From assembly GCA_022570795.1 (NCBI GenBank), contig JAKUDP010000016.1, positions 682,001-746,000 on the forward strand: 64,000 nucleotides of DNA. The letters run 5' to 3'. This DNA is from Sphaerulina vaccinii. Its lineage: Eukaryota; Ascomycota; Dothideomycetes; Mycosphaerellales; Mycosphaerellaceae. Of this stretch, positions 1 to 10,046 are shown piece by piece. The notes beneath the pieces were generated by a model. That model searched no databases. It worked only from the letters and a program-made list of their open reading frames with translations, and was not told where the DNA came from. The position numbers were made by a program, and so were the translations under genes. The stretch's first letter is position 1. Each line of letters begins with the position of its first letter.

Positions 1-450
1 CTCACGCTGTCAAGCGGTGAGGCTTACGAGATTGTGGTTGTTTCTGGAACTTGTACTTGGCACTTTGGATGTGTAGAAGGTGTTTCGTATGTTTCTGCTT
101 TCGAAAGTATTTGTTCGCTACCTTGGCGCATGCGCAAAGGCTGCTAAGATGATATGAACTATGCACGCAAATAAGCAGAGTAAAAGCTTGAACGCCCTCA
201 GAACTGATCACTCCTCTGATCACAATCAGGTCACAATCAAATCCCGAAATGCCACAGAACGCCATGCTAAATGTGCACCACTCAAGTCACTGTGCACAAT
301 CCTTGTTTCGCTGATGCCCGATGTGAACGCCTTCTATGCATTAATTACTGTCCGAGCGGCTGATGGCTTGTGCTCGCATGACCGTATAGCATCCCGTGTT
401 GCGGTGTTGGTATTGTGTCCCGGTTTCTGGCCGGTCGGTAAGGGTGAAGA
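1..450. other. Left-edge intergenic sequence
   Basis: No reading frame here looks like protein and I see no RNA gene or repeat. It is the region downstream of the minus-strand gene that ends at 451. Confidence 0.4.
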
Positions 451-1320
451 TCATGCCGCAGCTCGAGATGCCTGGTTGGCCACGAGCGCACCATTGTCAG
501 GCAGTGCGTAGGTGTGTGATGGCCGACGCCGAGCCAGAACACGGCTTATTTCGGGATTGCCGCTCTCAGATTGTTCCTTGAGATACTGCTCGAGCTCAGG
601 TGGCAGGCTTAGTCCTTGATCCCAAGCCGCAATGATACGCTGGTTGTAGGATTGCTCAATGGCATGATCGCGGCGGCGTGCAAGTTCAGCTATGTGCTGC
701 TCACGTGCAGCTGCTTCTGACGGTGACTCTTGCTCGGTTTCCACTTCGGCGTCAACAGTCTCTTCGTCGTCTGCTTCTGACTCCACGTCGTCCATGTCCT
801 CGTCATCTTCGTCAATGGTAGGTTGACGACTTCGACTCGTCTCTGCGTCCTCTACGACAATGGAGATGTCGGTCTTCCTTGTGATGCTGTTCCGTCTCGC
901 GTCCTCAGCAGCCCTGATGTCTCTGCGATCCACATATGGGCCAATCTCATCCCCAGTAGTATCGACCACCTTCACGCCTTCGTCTTTCTCGTAGCGCTCT
1001 CTGGCCCACTTCGTGCCTTCCCAACAGCAGAAATCTTGAATCTCGCCGTACGTAAGTCCCAGGTTGTCAAAGGCCTCGAATAAGCGCTTGTGATGCTTGA
1101 AACGGCCCAACCTCATACGATGAGGCCGATGGCAATAGTTCAGTCCTGGATAACGAGCTTCGGCCGAGTTGAGGTCTCCATAGAATGTGGCGACTTCAAT
1201 GCGCACTTCGGGCACCAGGTTTCTAGCCAGATGTGCCGAGAAGGAAGGTGGGTCGCTGGGGGTTGGGTGTGGGAACAGGTAGGCGTAGAGCAGATGGGCA
1301 ACGGGCGTCTGGCGTTTCAT
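451..1320 (-). CDS. Conserved-looking fungal protein of unknown function
   Basis: A single uninterrupted frame of 289 residues. The first ~130 residues look folded: an early stretch with PEVRIEVATFYGDL, then YGEIQDFCCWEGTKWARERY and a DEIGPYVDRRD segment. Residues ~150-210 are an acidic low-complexity linker (repeated D/E runs). The last ~80 residues are charged and probably helical (AAREQHIAELARRRDHAIEQ), followed by a basic tail. No signal peptide or membrane span is visible. I do not recognise a named domain and assign no function. The start at 1320 is the only good ATG before the folded part. Codon use and composition look like a real gene. Confidence 0.65.
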   Translation of the reverse strand: MKRQTPVAHLLYAYLFPHPTPSDPPSFSAHLARNLVPEVRIEVATFYGDLNSAEARYPGLNYCHRPHRMRLGRFKHHKRLFEAFDNLGLTYGEIQDFCCWEGTKWARERYEKDEGVKVVDTTGDEIGPYVDRRDIRAAEDARRNSITRKTDISIVVEDAETSRSRQPTIDEDDEDMDDVESEADDEETVDAEVETEQESPSEAAAREQHIAELARRRDHAIEQSYNQRIIAAWDQGLSLPPELEQYLKEQSESGNPEISRVLARRRPSHTYALPDNGALVANQASRAAA

Positions 1321-2863
1321 GGCGGTGTGCTGATGTCCTTATGACGGTGGTAGAGGTGGGTGGCAGTGTTGGTGACGGCGGGTAAGTCTTGAGGCTGAAG
1401 TGTAGAGTGTTGGTAATTCTCCGATTATGCCGTGGGGATAGTGTTTTGGCAATCTGGCGAGGGTATAATTGGACACTGTTGGAGTTTGAAGTCTGCCGCA
1501 CTGCTGGTGTCACCGTGGAGTGTTATGTTTGAAGACAAAGTATGCGAGGAGCGAGGGAGGGCGATCGAGGGAGATGAAAGAGGCAGCGGAGATGCCAGCA
1601 AGGTAGTGTCGACTGGCTATCGAACGAGGGACCGCTAATGGGCAGGTGGTCCACGTGTCGAGCGTAAGGTAAGGGAAACGGCCGGTTGATGGCAGTGACA
1701 GCGGAAGGACTTGTGACGGAGTTTCTCTGTAGTTTGGCTCGATCTTGGAAGACAGGGAGACAATTCTCAAACACAGCACATGCAAGACAGCAGAACAAGA
1801 CAAGACAGCACGGAGGCGGCGTCAGCGGCTCATGCTACCTACTAAAGTCCTCGCGCCGGCCAAGCACACAGAAGCAGGGCGAGGCACAGCTGCACGGAAA
1901 GTATAACCTTCTGTGAAGTGTGTGACGACGAAGGTTGATGGCTGCAGTGAGAATTGAACCGCACTATTTCCGACTCTCGGCCTCGTAACCCTCATCTCAG
2001 CCCTCCGCTGGCACCGATATCCCTCCACCTGCACACACCACTCCAGCTGACAACTACCTCTGCGCTGTTCGGTGTTGGCGTGCTTCACCATACGAGCCAG
2101 AACAGCCGCCGGTAGTAATATGATCATACATCAGCCTTTATGGACGCGTCGCCGTCTTATACCGTACCTTAATCCTCCAGCGCCTAGCTACGAACCTTTT
2201 GCTTGACAGACTTCAAGACGCCAATCGAGTGAACCAATCCTCGTGAGGCGAGCTACCATCGAGCTACCGTCTTCTTGTCCACACACAACCTAGATTGATA
2301 GTAGGATCGTCCTAGAGTCATGAGGCTTCAAGCTTGCCTCCCTGTCTCAACAAGGAGCGAGATGTGCTTCCATATTGCACTGATTTCCGTTCCGTTGAAG
2401 TACAGCATTCGATCCGTAGCCTAGCCCGCCGAGAATTTGTACTTGCATGATGGGTACCAAACAATTTTGAGATGGGGTGGTACCAAGGCCCGCGAGTCGA
2501 TGCGTTGGCTGAGGCACCTTGACCGTCCGCTGCAAACGCAGAACTGTATAGGCCAAGTACGTGTATGGATCCGCACTCCTGCGTTACGCATACCAGCAAC
2601 TCTGCTCTCATGCAGGTGGTCACAAGTGCAAGTGAAGGTGGTCGCGACTTTTGGCAGCTCGAGAAACTGTTGCCAAGCTACGACTTCACCTTAACTTTTT
2701 CACAAGATCGTCTCAAGAATCGCATACCGGCACAACGGAACTCCACAATACGCGCATAATCTCCAGAAGCAGGTCGTAGTCAAGCACCACTGCATCACCT
2801 GATCTTCAGAGTCGAGGCCGTCCCGACATTGTCACCACTACCACACCGGAGTCCGCACGCAAA
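1321..2863. other. Long intergenic region
   Basis: About 1.5 kb between two divergently placed genes. Open frames here are short and overlap each other on both strands, with no protein-like composition. A minus-strand GGTTCAATTC near 1950 resembles a tRNA T-loop, but its stem does not pair. The region presumably holds both promoters; a CACTACCACACC-type tract lies just before 2864. Confidence 0.4.
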
Positions 2864-3835
2864 ATGCCAACGAAATGCATCGGAAGTTTGGGCACATCGC
2901 CGAACAACTATCTCTTTGCTCTCGCAAGAGGCTCAGGAACCCAACTAGCCACAATCGGCGCTGACGACACACTACGATTCTTCGACACTACGTCTCTCAA
3001 GTCCACAAAGACGATCTCAAAAGCCCACTCCGGCCTCACATGTCTTGCCTCTTCCACAGCCGGCTTCGTGACCGGTGGCCGTGATAGTCTAGTCCGATAC
3101 TGGGACGCGCGATCAGGAACGCAAAGTGCTGAACTCGCCGATCCCAAGGCCAACGGGATATCGTCGTTAGCAATTCGCGATCAGTACATCGCAGTTGGCA
3201 CGGAGTCCTTGAAGGAAGGTCTCGGAGATGTCAGTGTGCTGCTCTTCGACTCGCGAAAGCCCGGAGCTCCTCTACGACAGTATAACGAATCTCATACCGA
3301 TACTGTTACGCAATTGCAATTCCATCCTACACAGCCGCATATTCTTCTCTCCGGGAGTACCGATGGACTGGTGTCGGTCTTTGATGTCAATATCGAGGAT
3401 GAGGATGATGCTTTGCAACAAGTTCTGAACCCGAGATCAGCAGTGCATTGCTCTGGCTTTCTTGCACAGGATCAGGTCTATGTCGTGAGCACAGATGAGC
3501 AATACTCGATCTATACTTTGGCGAAGACTGCGGCAGAGGACGAGGAGTTGCCACCGCCAATCCAATTTGGAGACGTGCGCGAGAAGCTCGACTGCATGTA
3601 TGTGATTGATGTCCTTGTACAGCCGGATGGACCACCATTGATTGCATATGGCCACAACGACAAGCGTACTCTGGGCATCTCCTCGCTCGGCACTCCCGGA
3701 GCATGGGCATTTGGTCAGAAGATCGATCTTCCTGGTGCTCATGGGGAAGAGGTCGTACGAGATCTGTTGCTCATCGAGAAGCGCGCATTCAGTTGTGGAG
3801 AGGATGGTACTGTCAAAGCGTGGGCGCTGGGATAA
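2864..3835 (+). CDS. WD40-repeat protein, WDR89-like
   Basis: Intronless frame of 323 residues made of WD40 repeats. Visible blades include LATIGADDTLRFFDT (~30-45), FVTGGRDSLVRYWDARSG (~69-86), a blade ending VLLFDSRKPG (~125-135), ILLSGSTDGLVSVFDV (~160-175) and the closing AFSCGEDGTVKAWALG at the C-terminus. The order, the short total length and the insert rich in D/E/L near residue 230 fit the WDR89 family of small propeller proteins, found from fungi to animals with poorly defined function. A propeller of this type normally acts as a protein-binding scaffold. No signal peptide or membrane segment is visible. The start is the first ATG after a TC/AC-rich leader. Family assignment is from overall pattern, so moderately sure. 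Confidence 0.8.
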   Translation: MPTKCIGSLGTSPNNYLFALARGSGTQLATIGADDTLRFFDTTSLKSTKTISKAHSGLTCLASSTAGFVTGGRDSLVRYWDARSGTQSAELADPKANGISSLAIRDQYIAVGTESLKEGLGDVSVLLFDSRKPGAPLRQYNESHTDTVTQLQFHPTQPHILLSGSTDGLVSVFDVNIEDEDDALQQVLNPRSAVHCSGFLAQDQVYVVSTDEQYSIYTLAKTAAEDEELPPPIQFGDVREKLDCMYVIDVLVQPDGPPLIAYGHNDKRTLGISSLGTPGAWAFGQKIDLPGAHGEEVVRDLLLIEKRAFSCGEDGTVKAWALG

Positions 3836-4240
3836 AGAGGACAAGTAGGTCGACATTTCTTCGCTCTGTTGGTGTGCTTCGAGAGCAGAATGATACCCCT
3901 GAGGCAAGTGTGCACTTTCCGTCTCCTTTTCCCGAGAAACATCCAGCCTTCAAGGTCCAGTCCACCACAACATGCGACGATGTCTGGAACCCTTGTACCA
4001 AGAACAATCTCGCCACGAGCTACATTTGCGCGTAGTGGTTGCCATGGACACACCGCCCTGCTCTGTTGTCTCTCATTCACACAAAACAGCCCGATGATGC
4101 CATCACCATGGAAACCTCACATTGTCGGATTGACTCCGATCTCCAGCACAACTTGGACTTCCACAACACCAGGTCTCACTCCACGCACTTGACACAACAA
4201 GTCACTGAATTTCGAGTCAGGACACTCACGTATCAGTGAC
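3836..4240. other. Intergenic spacer, possible 5' leader
   Basis: Separates the WD40 gene from the next plus-strand gene. A frame from 4039 to 4239 is open but in a different phase from the downstream gene and has no recognisable content, so I treat it as leader or spacer. Confidence 0.35.
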
Positions 4241-5625
4241 ATGGGCACTTCACGGCCGACACAGTATCAACGACGCAAGTGGCTGGTGAAGCTGGTACTT
4301 TCGACGCCTCTGCTTCGCCAATTTCCTGAAGACTCGGAGCTTGAAGAGCAAGTGCCGAGAACTCCCTTCCATCTACGTTCACCACCGAAGTTCAATATCG
4401 CCGACAGCTTTAATCGGCTCACCATGCATATCAAAGAGGAGGGTACAGCAGTCGCTGTCCAAGCAATACCTGATGCATTGCCAGCCTCGAGCGCTAATCG
4501 GCCAGTCCGTAGCACCAGAACCGTTCAGTCGTATCATGGACAGGCGATGGGTGGCAGAGAACTTGAAAAGCATCTCGTAGCTTTCGCAAAGCACATCGAC
4601 GGCACTGGAGGCATTGCGGACACGAGCAATGGAGACCCATTCGTGACATCGTGAGTACCTGTTATGCTGCGCAAGACTTCCGACGAAACCAATACTGACC
4701 TCTTGCAGTCAGCGCCCGCGATTGAAGAGAAAGTCTCAGAAGCGTGTCATCTCAGATGACGAGGATGACGAGTATGCAGAAGTTATCAGCACACCGAAGC
4801 CAACCAATCTGCGACCTTTCAGCGCAAAGCGTTCTGTTCGAGGTGACAGATTCAAGCAGTCGAGTGACGACGCCCTGTTCATGACACCGTAAGTGGCTAG
4901 TCTTACAGAACACTCGATCGCGCAGAAAACTGACTTGTCACAGTGGGCGACCGGCCTCAGAGACATACTCTCGCAAGCGTGTCCACCGAGAGGATGAAGA
5001 CGACCAAGGCGACAATATCGTAGTTGTTAAGCGACAGAAGCCAGTCCACGACTTCAGTACCACCCACACGCAACAAAAGCTAGACCACGAACGGATGTTT
5101 GCTCACTTTTTCGGCTCTATGTCTGCGCCGCAGTTGCCACGAGACAAGTCTGTCGATTCAGCTACCTCCAAGAGATCTAAGGGACAGAAGGCACTCCAAG
5201 AGTCCACTACCAACAACACGCCTGGCTTCATGTCGCCACCAGCAACACCGCGAGGTGGTTCAGTCGCCTCGACCACTTCCAAGACCTCACAGGGCTATAC
5301 TATCACGTTCAAGCCGCTCCACGCGAGCGGCGGCATGGAACTGGATAAGCAGCTAAGAGAGCTGGTCAAGAAGTACAACCTTTCCAACGCCTTCGGGCTG
5401 ACAGGCCTAGGACAAGACATTCTTGAAGAGTTCAGAACCAGCGTTATCGTCACTTACGAGGTCTTCTTGAAGCTTCAGGACATCTGCCTCAGCGGTGAGG
5501 AAGGTATCTTACTGCCCAAATGCCCGTTGGACGTGTGGCTCCAGGAGCGCGCTTCCCACTATGTTTCGGAACTCCAACGCCGTCAGCCTCGAGCTATCAA
5601 GACTGAGGTCATTGAATTGGACTAA
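4241..5625 (+). CDS. Unknown nuclear-looking protein, three exons
   Basis: Exons 4241-4650, 4709-4888 and 4944-5625 join in frame across two short introns (58 and 55 nt, GTGAGT..CAG and GTAAGT..CAG), giving 423 residues. The middle is disordered, with a basic cluster RLKRKSQKR next to the acidic run SDDEDDEY, suggesting a nuclear protein. Two related segments occur, GGRELEKHLVAFAKHI (~residue 103) and GGMELDKQLRELVKKYN (in the last exon), which may be a repeated helical unit. The C-terminal ~100 residues look folded (LGQDILEEFRTSVIVTYEVF). I do not recognise the family. Upstream frames are in other phases, so an additional 5' exon cannot be excluded; the start at 4241 is a choice, not a certainty. 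Confidence 0.65.
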
Positions 5626-6061
5626 GCAGTCAACCCGAGATGAGGAGCAGACGACATGAACGATGTCGATTGAGTAAAGGACTTGATCACGAGAGATGAT
5701 GCATAGCTTACACTGCTATTAGCATTGGCAATGAGTGTCAGACCACAGGAAATGGGCTTTGGAAGAGAGCTTGCCATGCGATGTCACAGCGCAAAGACGT
5801 TGAACAAGAAAGGATATTGCAGCAGGAAAGTTATGCAGAGAGACCACACTTTATGCATGATATAGACACAATTGACCAATCGGACATCATCGGCAAGGAA
5901 TCCCAGTCAACCTCACCCTGCGAGTCGCTCCAACACCCTCGGATATGAGACATAACAACCGCAATAACCATTGCTTGCATAGATCTTTCTCGTAAGTCCT
6001 GAAGGCGCCACATACAGCTCATACACCTCTAGTCTCTCCATATTGAGCGATCTTCTGCCAT
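5626..6061. other. Intergenic spacer
   Basis: Between two plus-strand genes. No protein-like frame and no repeat seen; it should hold the promoter of the NTF2-like gene. Confidence 0.35.
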
Positions 6062-6661
6062 ATGACAGCAACAGAAACAGCACTCCGCCGCCTCAATCTC
6101 ACCATGACCCAAATGAAGAAGGAAACGCCTGATGTCCTCGCCATCAAAGCTCTAATTCAGAAATTCTTCGACGCAATCAACGACGCAGATACGAAAGCCC
6201 TGGGACAGAACTTCGAATCACCCGATGCGACTCTGACCATAGTAAAACAAGACCCACCACTGAACCCGTCCTCGTCAAACTACCCACAATACGTCCCCGT
6301 ACCTCTGCCACCGACCTCCTCAACCACCTCCTCCAACGAAGAGAAGATTGTGAAAGTCGTAATCCGAACAACAATACAGCGCTTCATCGCCCTCCTCGAC
6401 GCGGGCAAGAAGAGGAGGGAGGGGCAGCCTGATCTCAATATCAAAGAGACTCCTGATCTTGAACAAACGGACGTGAGAGTTGATGCATTGTTTGGTATGG
6501 CTTGGAGTCCTTTTAAGGTGACTTTTGATGGAGTGTTGCATCATTATGGGACGATTGTTTATACTGTTGTGAAGACAAAAGAGGGGGGGTGGAAGATTGA
6601 GGGGCTGACGCAGAATTATAGGAGGAGTGAGGGATGGGAGGGGGAGAGTGAGTTTATGTGA
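6062..6661 (+). CDS. NTF2-like / SnoaL-type small protein
   Basis: Intronless, 199 residues. The layout fits an NTF2-like cone fold: an N-terminal helix with IKALIQKFFDAINDADTKAL (~28-47), a region of beta strands including VVIRTTIQRFIALLD (~100-115), then DVRVDALFGMAWSPFKVTFDG (~138-158) and a final strand pair with TIVYTVVKTKEGGWKIEGLTQ. Such proteins are usually small enzymes or ligand-binding domains; no catalytic residues can be assigned. A proline/serine-rich loop (~75-95) interrupts the fold. Later in-frame ATGs near 6104 and 6113 could be the true start. No signal peptide. The 3' third of the gene is notably G-rich compared with its 5' part. Confidence 0.65.
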   Translation: MTATETALRRLNLTMTQMKKETPDVLAIKALIQKFFDAINDADTKALGQNFESPDATLTIVKQDPPLNPSSSNYPQYVPVPLPPTSSTTSSNEEKIVKVVIRTTIQRFIALLDAGKKRREGQPDLNIKETPDLEQTDVRVDALFGMAWSPFKVTFDGVLHHYGTIVYTVVKTKEGGWKIEGLTQNYRRSEGWEGESEFM

Positions 6662-7132
6662 GATGGTGGGGCACGTCAATGCATGGGAGAGGGGTGATGT
6701 TGGCGAATGTTCATTGAAGGGTGATATAGAATGCCTTTGCTTCATCCTATAATGATACCGTTGCTCCTGAAATAGCTCAAAAATATAACTTTATCTATGA
6801 AGTGCAAAAGATGGGCAAAAGCAAACAACATGGCTGTGGTGGGTCTCATCACGACCACTATGGTCGAGATCAACAAGATTCTCTAGTTTGGCTGTCAAAG
6901 TGTCTATCTCAGCGTCAGCTATGCCAACGACTTCCGGTCATACCACTGGGCCAAATGCTCGTTGGAATGTCTGTCCCACAGATTGTAGATGTAGTTCATT
7001 CCCTAAACACGAGACTGTTCTCACTCTCGGACTCAAAGACTTAGACTTCGAAAAAGTGAATACTCCAAGTCTCCAACCGCATTGACTCCAACCGATAGCA
7101 GAAACATTCAGCTTGACATTATGATTACCAAA
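6662..7132. other. Intergenic spacer
   Basis: No convincing reading frame. The right end runs into a diverged copy of the arrayed RNA family that starts at 7133; no TATA-like box is present at the usual distance before it. Confidence 0.35.
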
Positions 7133-7274
7133 CAGCCGTGATGGTCTAGCGGGCAGCTCTGTACGTCATTGGCATAGCTGATGCTAGAGATAGCTTACTA
7201 CTAATTGTCCCAAGTAGAGAGCAGGTCTCTTGTGCGAATGTCTGGTCGTTGAAGCCTTCAGGCTTAAGCCGTTG
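7133..7274 (+). ncRNA. Diverged solitary copy of the arrayed RNA family (probable relic)
   Basis: A plus-strand copy of the RNA unit found in the arrays at 17.7-37.9 kb. It keeps the A box TGGTCTAGCGG (7142-7152) and the hairpin CATTGGC-ATA-GCTGATG (7167-7183, seven pairs with G-T wobbles). The 5' CAGCCGT (7133-7139) pairs with GCCGTTG ending at 7274 in six of seven positions. The T run after it is only three long and no TATA-like box sits 24-31 nt upstream, so it is probably not expressed. Its length (142 nt) matches the family. Confidence 0.5.
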
Positions 7275-7525
7275 CTTTGCCTCGTGGAGTTTTCTTTTGT
7301 GCTTGGTGAGGGTGATAGATTTTGCCAGTGGTTGCTATATGAAGAGGATCTTGACTATGTTAGCCGTCGGATGGTACACGCTACGCCGACCTACAATGTC
7401 GGACCGCGTGCACCTGATTCAAGTCGGGGCTCTCCGTGATCCCAGTAGCACCAAGCATCCTGATATCCAGACAATGGGCAATGACATCCTTCCATTTCAA
7501 TCGAGCTTCCTTCTTAGCTGATCTT
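7275..7525. other. Intergenic spacer
   Basis: Short gap between the RNA relic and the 3' end of the dehydrogenase gene; nothing recognised. Confidence 0.3.
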
Positions 7526-9093
7526 TCAGAATCTAGCCTTCGGCCTCCACTTCGCATAAGCATGGCCTTCTCCCTCCGGCACTAAGTGATCTACATCACT
7601 CGTATTCACAAGTCCGGGATGTACCTCACTCAAATCCTTGATCCCCAATAACTTCATAGCACTCTCCATCTCATCTCTCAAGATCTCAACAAGATGCTCC
7701 ACGCCTTCAACACCATAGCCTAATGCGAACAGAAATGGTCGGCCCATACCAACAGCCTTGGCACCTAAGCATAAAGCCTTCAACATATCGCCACCTCTTC
7801 TAAACCCGCCATCGATGTATATCTCCATCTGATCAAAGATCTCTGGACATTGCTTGTGCAGCTCTAACAGTAAGAGAATCGATGGAGGCGAATAGTCCAT
7901 GTTGCGGCCACCATGATTACTGACCAAGATCCCCTGTACACCATATTTCATCGCCATCTTCGCATCTGCAGCAGTCTGGATCCCCTTCAAAATAATCGGT
8001 AGCCCCTCGGGTATAAAACTTCTCACCCAAGCTATATCTTCCCATGTCAAAGCTTGATCAATATATGCTCCTACAGTCTTGGTGAGACCTCCGCCTTTCT
8101 TGCCGAGTGATTCGCCTGTGATGGGGTTGATGGCGATTTCGTCGACACGAAGTCGTTCATCCGATTCGCGTTTGCCGCGACCTGCGGCGTCGACTGTTAT
8201 GAAAATTGCCCGCATGCCAAGGGAGACAGCGTTGGAGAGGACTTCTTTGGTCTTGGAGCGGTCTTTGTTGACGTAGAGTTGGAACATGAAGGGATACTGA
8301 GGTGCTTGAGAGACGATTTCTGAGGCTGGGTAGGAGGCGTTTGAGGAGATCTGGGACGTTAAGTGTGAGTCTAGGAACAGCATGTGCAAAGTATGAACTT
8401 ACGACTTGTACTATGCCACTTGACTGTGCTGCTTTTGCTATTGCCTTCTCGCCAAGTGGATTGATCATTTTTGCCAGACCAGATGGGCAGACGAAGAGCG
8501 GAAGCTTCACTCGCACCCCAAGAATTGTGCTGGAAGTGTCAACCTGTGCCACATCTCGCATCACTCGTGGTCGAAACCATATCCTTTTGATCATCGATTG
8601 GTTCATGTCCCGAGTCCAGCAGTCTGTAGAGGCTGTTGAGTAGAAGGCATGTGTCTTGGCTGATGATGTCCTGGCAGAGATCTCTTCGAAGTCGTAGGCA
8701 TTGATCACAGTATGAAGAGGCGGTCTCTCATTGTCTGGCACGGCATGAGCAGCATTGTTGGGTACTGCTTCTTGCGTCCAATGTGAAGTGATAGAGGATC
8801 GATCCAGATTCCCTACGAAGCATTCGGTAGGTAGATTGTTCTTGACTACAGACGAGGAATGAACTTCGGAGTATGCTTTGGTGGCATCGTGGCCAGCAAA
8901 TTTGAGGATCACTAGGTTCTTGTCAGTCTTCGTATATGATCAAGTGCAAGCAGAGCGTACGGTTGGCGCCACCTGGGTGATCGTTCGCAAAGTTAGTGCA
9001 GTCCCATACTTGGTCCTCAATCACAAGCCAACAATCTTGTGGCGAGTTGTGCTTGGAGATTTCTGTAGTCGTAATGAGCTTTACTTCTTCCAT
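7526..9093 (-). CDS. Flavocytochrome b2-type FMN-dependent 2-hydroxy acid (L-lactate) dehydrogenase
   Basis: Exons in reading order 9093-8961, 8911-8403 and 8350-7526, joined across introns of 49 and 52 nt, give 488 residues. The N-terminus is a cytochrome b5-like heme domain (TEISKHNSPQDCWLVIEDQV, then the heme motif HPGGAN, which is restored exactly by the first splice). The rest is an FMN-dependent alpha-hydroxy acid dehydrogenase barrel, with VLVSNHGGRNMDYSPPS-type and IYIDGGFRRGGDMLKALCLGA segments that carry the catalytic His/Arg and the FMN phosphate site. The family oxidises L-lactate (or related 2-hydroxy acids) and passes electrons through heme b to cytochrome c. I chose MEEVKLITTTE as start; an upstream in-frame ATG at 9186 would add 31 residues. 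No clear mitochondrial presequence is seen on the short form, so location is uncertain. Confidence 0.9.
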
Positions 9094-10046
9094 AGCTGAA
9101 TAACAAAAGGGGCCTATCGAAGTAGAAGAGTCAGAATGAAGGGGCAGGCAAAAGATGGCCAGTGTCTCAAAGATCAACGCTGGCATATGCCAATGGTATG
9201 CAGATGAAGGTCCGTAATCGGAGAGCTTCTGACTGGCTGAAAGGCGATCATCCTTGCAGCCTGATTCGCGAGATCATGTCTGTACAGCATGTGATGCCTT
9301 GTTGACTTGGATACAGATCAAAACCATGAAATGCTGGATCATTGATCAGGCTGATGTTTTCAAGATCAAAACGAAGACTCTGGTCAGTGCCAGGGGTGAT
9401 AATACGGAAAAGTCGTGGCCAAGTCGTCGGAGTCGACCTTTGCTCCGTAGTATGCAGACAGAAACACCAGAGCTTCCGTCTTCGTGAAACAAGTTCTTCC
9501 ACCTCCAGTTCTTGTGAGGTACCTCATCTTCTCTGGCTGAGATGGCCCTGTGGTCTTCGTGCGCCTCAAGGAAGCCCTGAGTCTTAAGAGAGAGGCCGTG
9601 ATTCTGTCAGGCTCCGACAAGCCACAGATCGTCGCAGCTCCTTCCAGAATTGCATTGATGTCGTGGCAATCCTCCATGTGTCCATATGGTTGGAGCAGTG
9701 AACCTCAGCGGTTTCTTGTTATTCTCATCTACTAGGGCTCCGGAAATGGCCATATTCGAGTTGTAGAAGAGGTCAGGCATGTCTGGAGAAAGTTCACAAG
9801 TACCGATGGGTGTTTGGGAGAGAAAACGGTCAACGGTGACGGCATCACGAAGGCATCACGTCTGAACCAAAACTTCACGTCTTCCATCAAACACCTATAC
9901 AACAACATCCCGAACATCATACCACGGTACTGCACTGTTCTCAGAAGACCGCAGGGCACTAATACCGACCGATAAGCACACGCCTATCTTACCTACAGCT
10001 GTTGCCTTGGACTTCATTCACGCCGAACACATATGTGACTATCAAT
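9094..10046. other. Intergenic region with unassigned open frames
   Basis: About 950 bp between divergent genes. Minus-strand frames at 9384-9677 and 9732-9959 are open but do not join convincingly and match nothing I know. Should contain the promoters of the dehydrogenase and the antiporter. Confidence 0.35.

Noticed and set aside
1940..2020. tRNA on the minus strand
   Set aside because: GGTTCAATTC resembles a T loop, but neither the T stem nor the acceptor or D arm pairs.
9384..9959. Two minus-strand frames as one spliced gene
   Set aside because: No donor/acceptor pair joins them in frame with sensible content.
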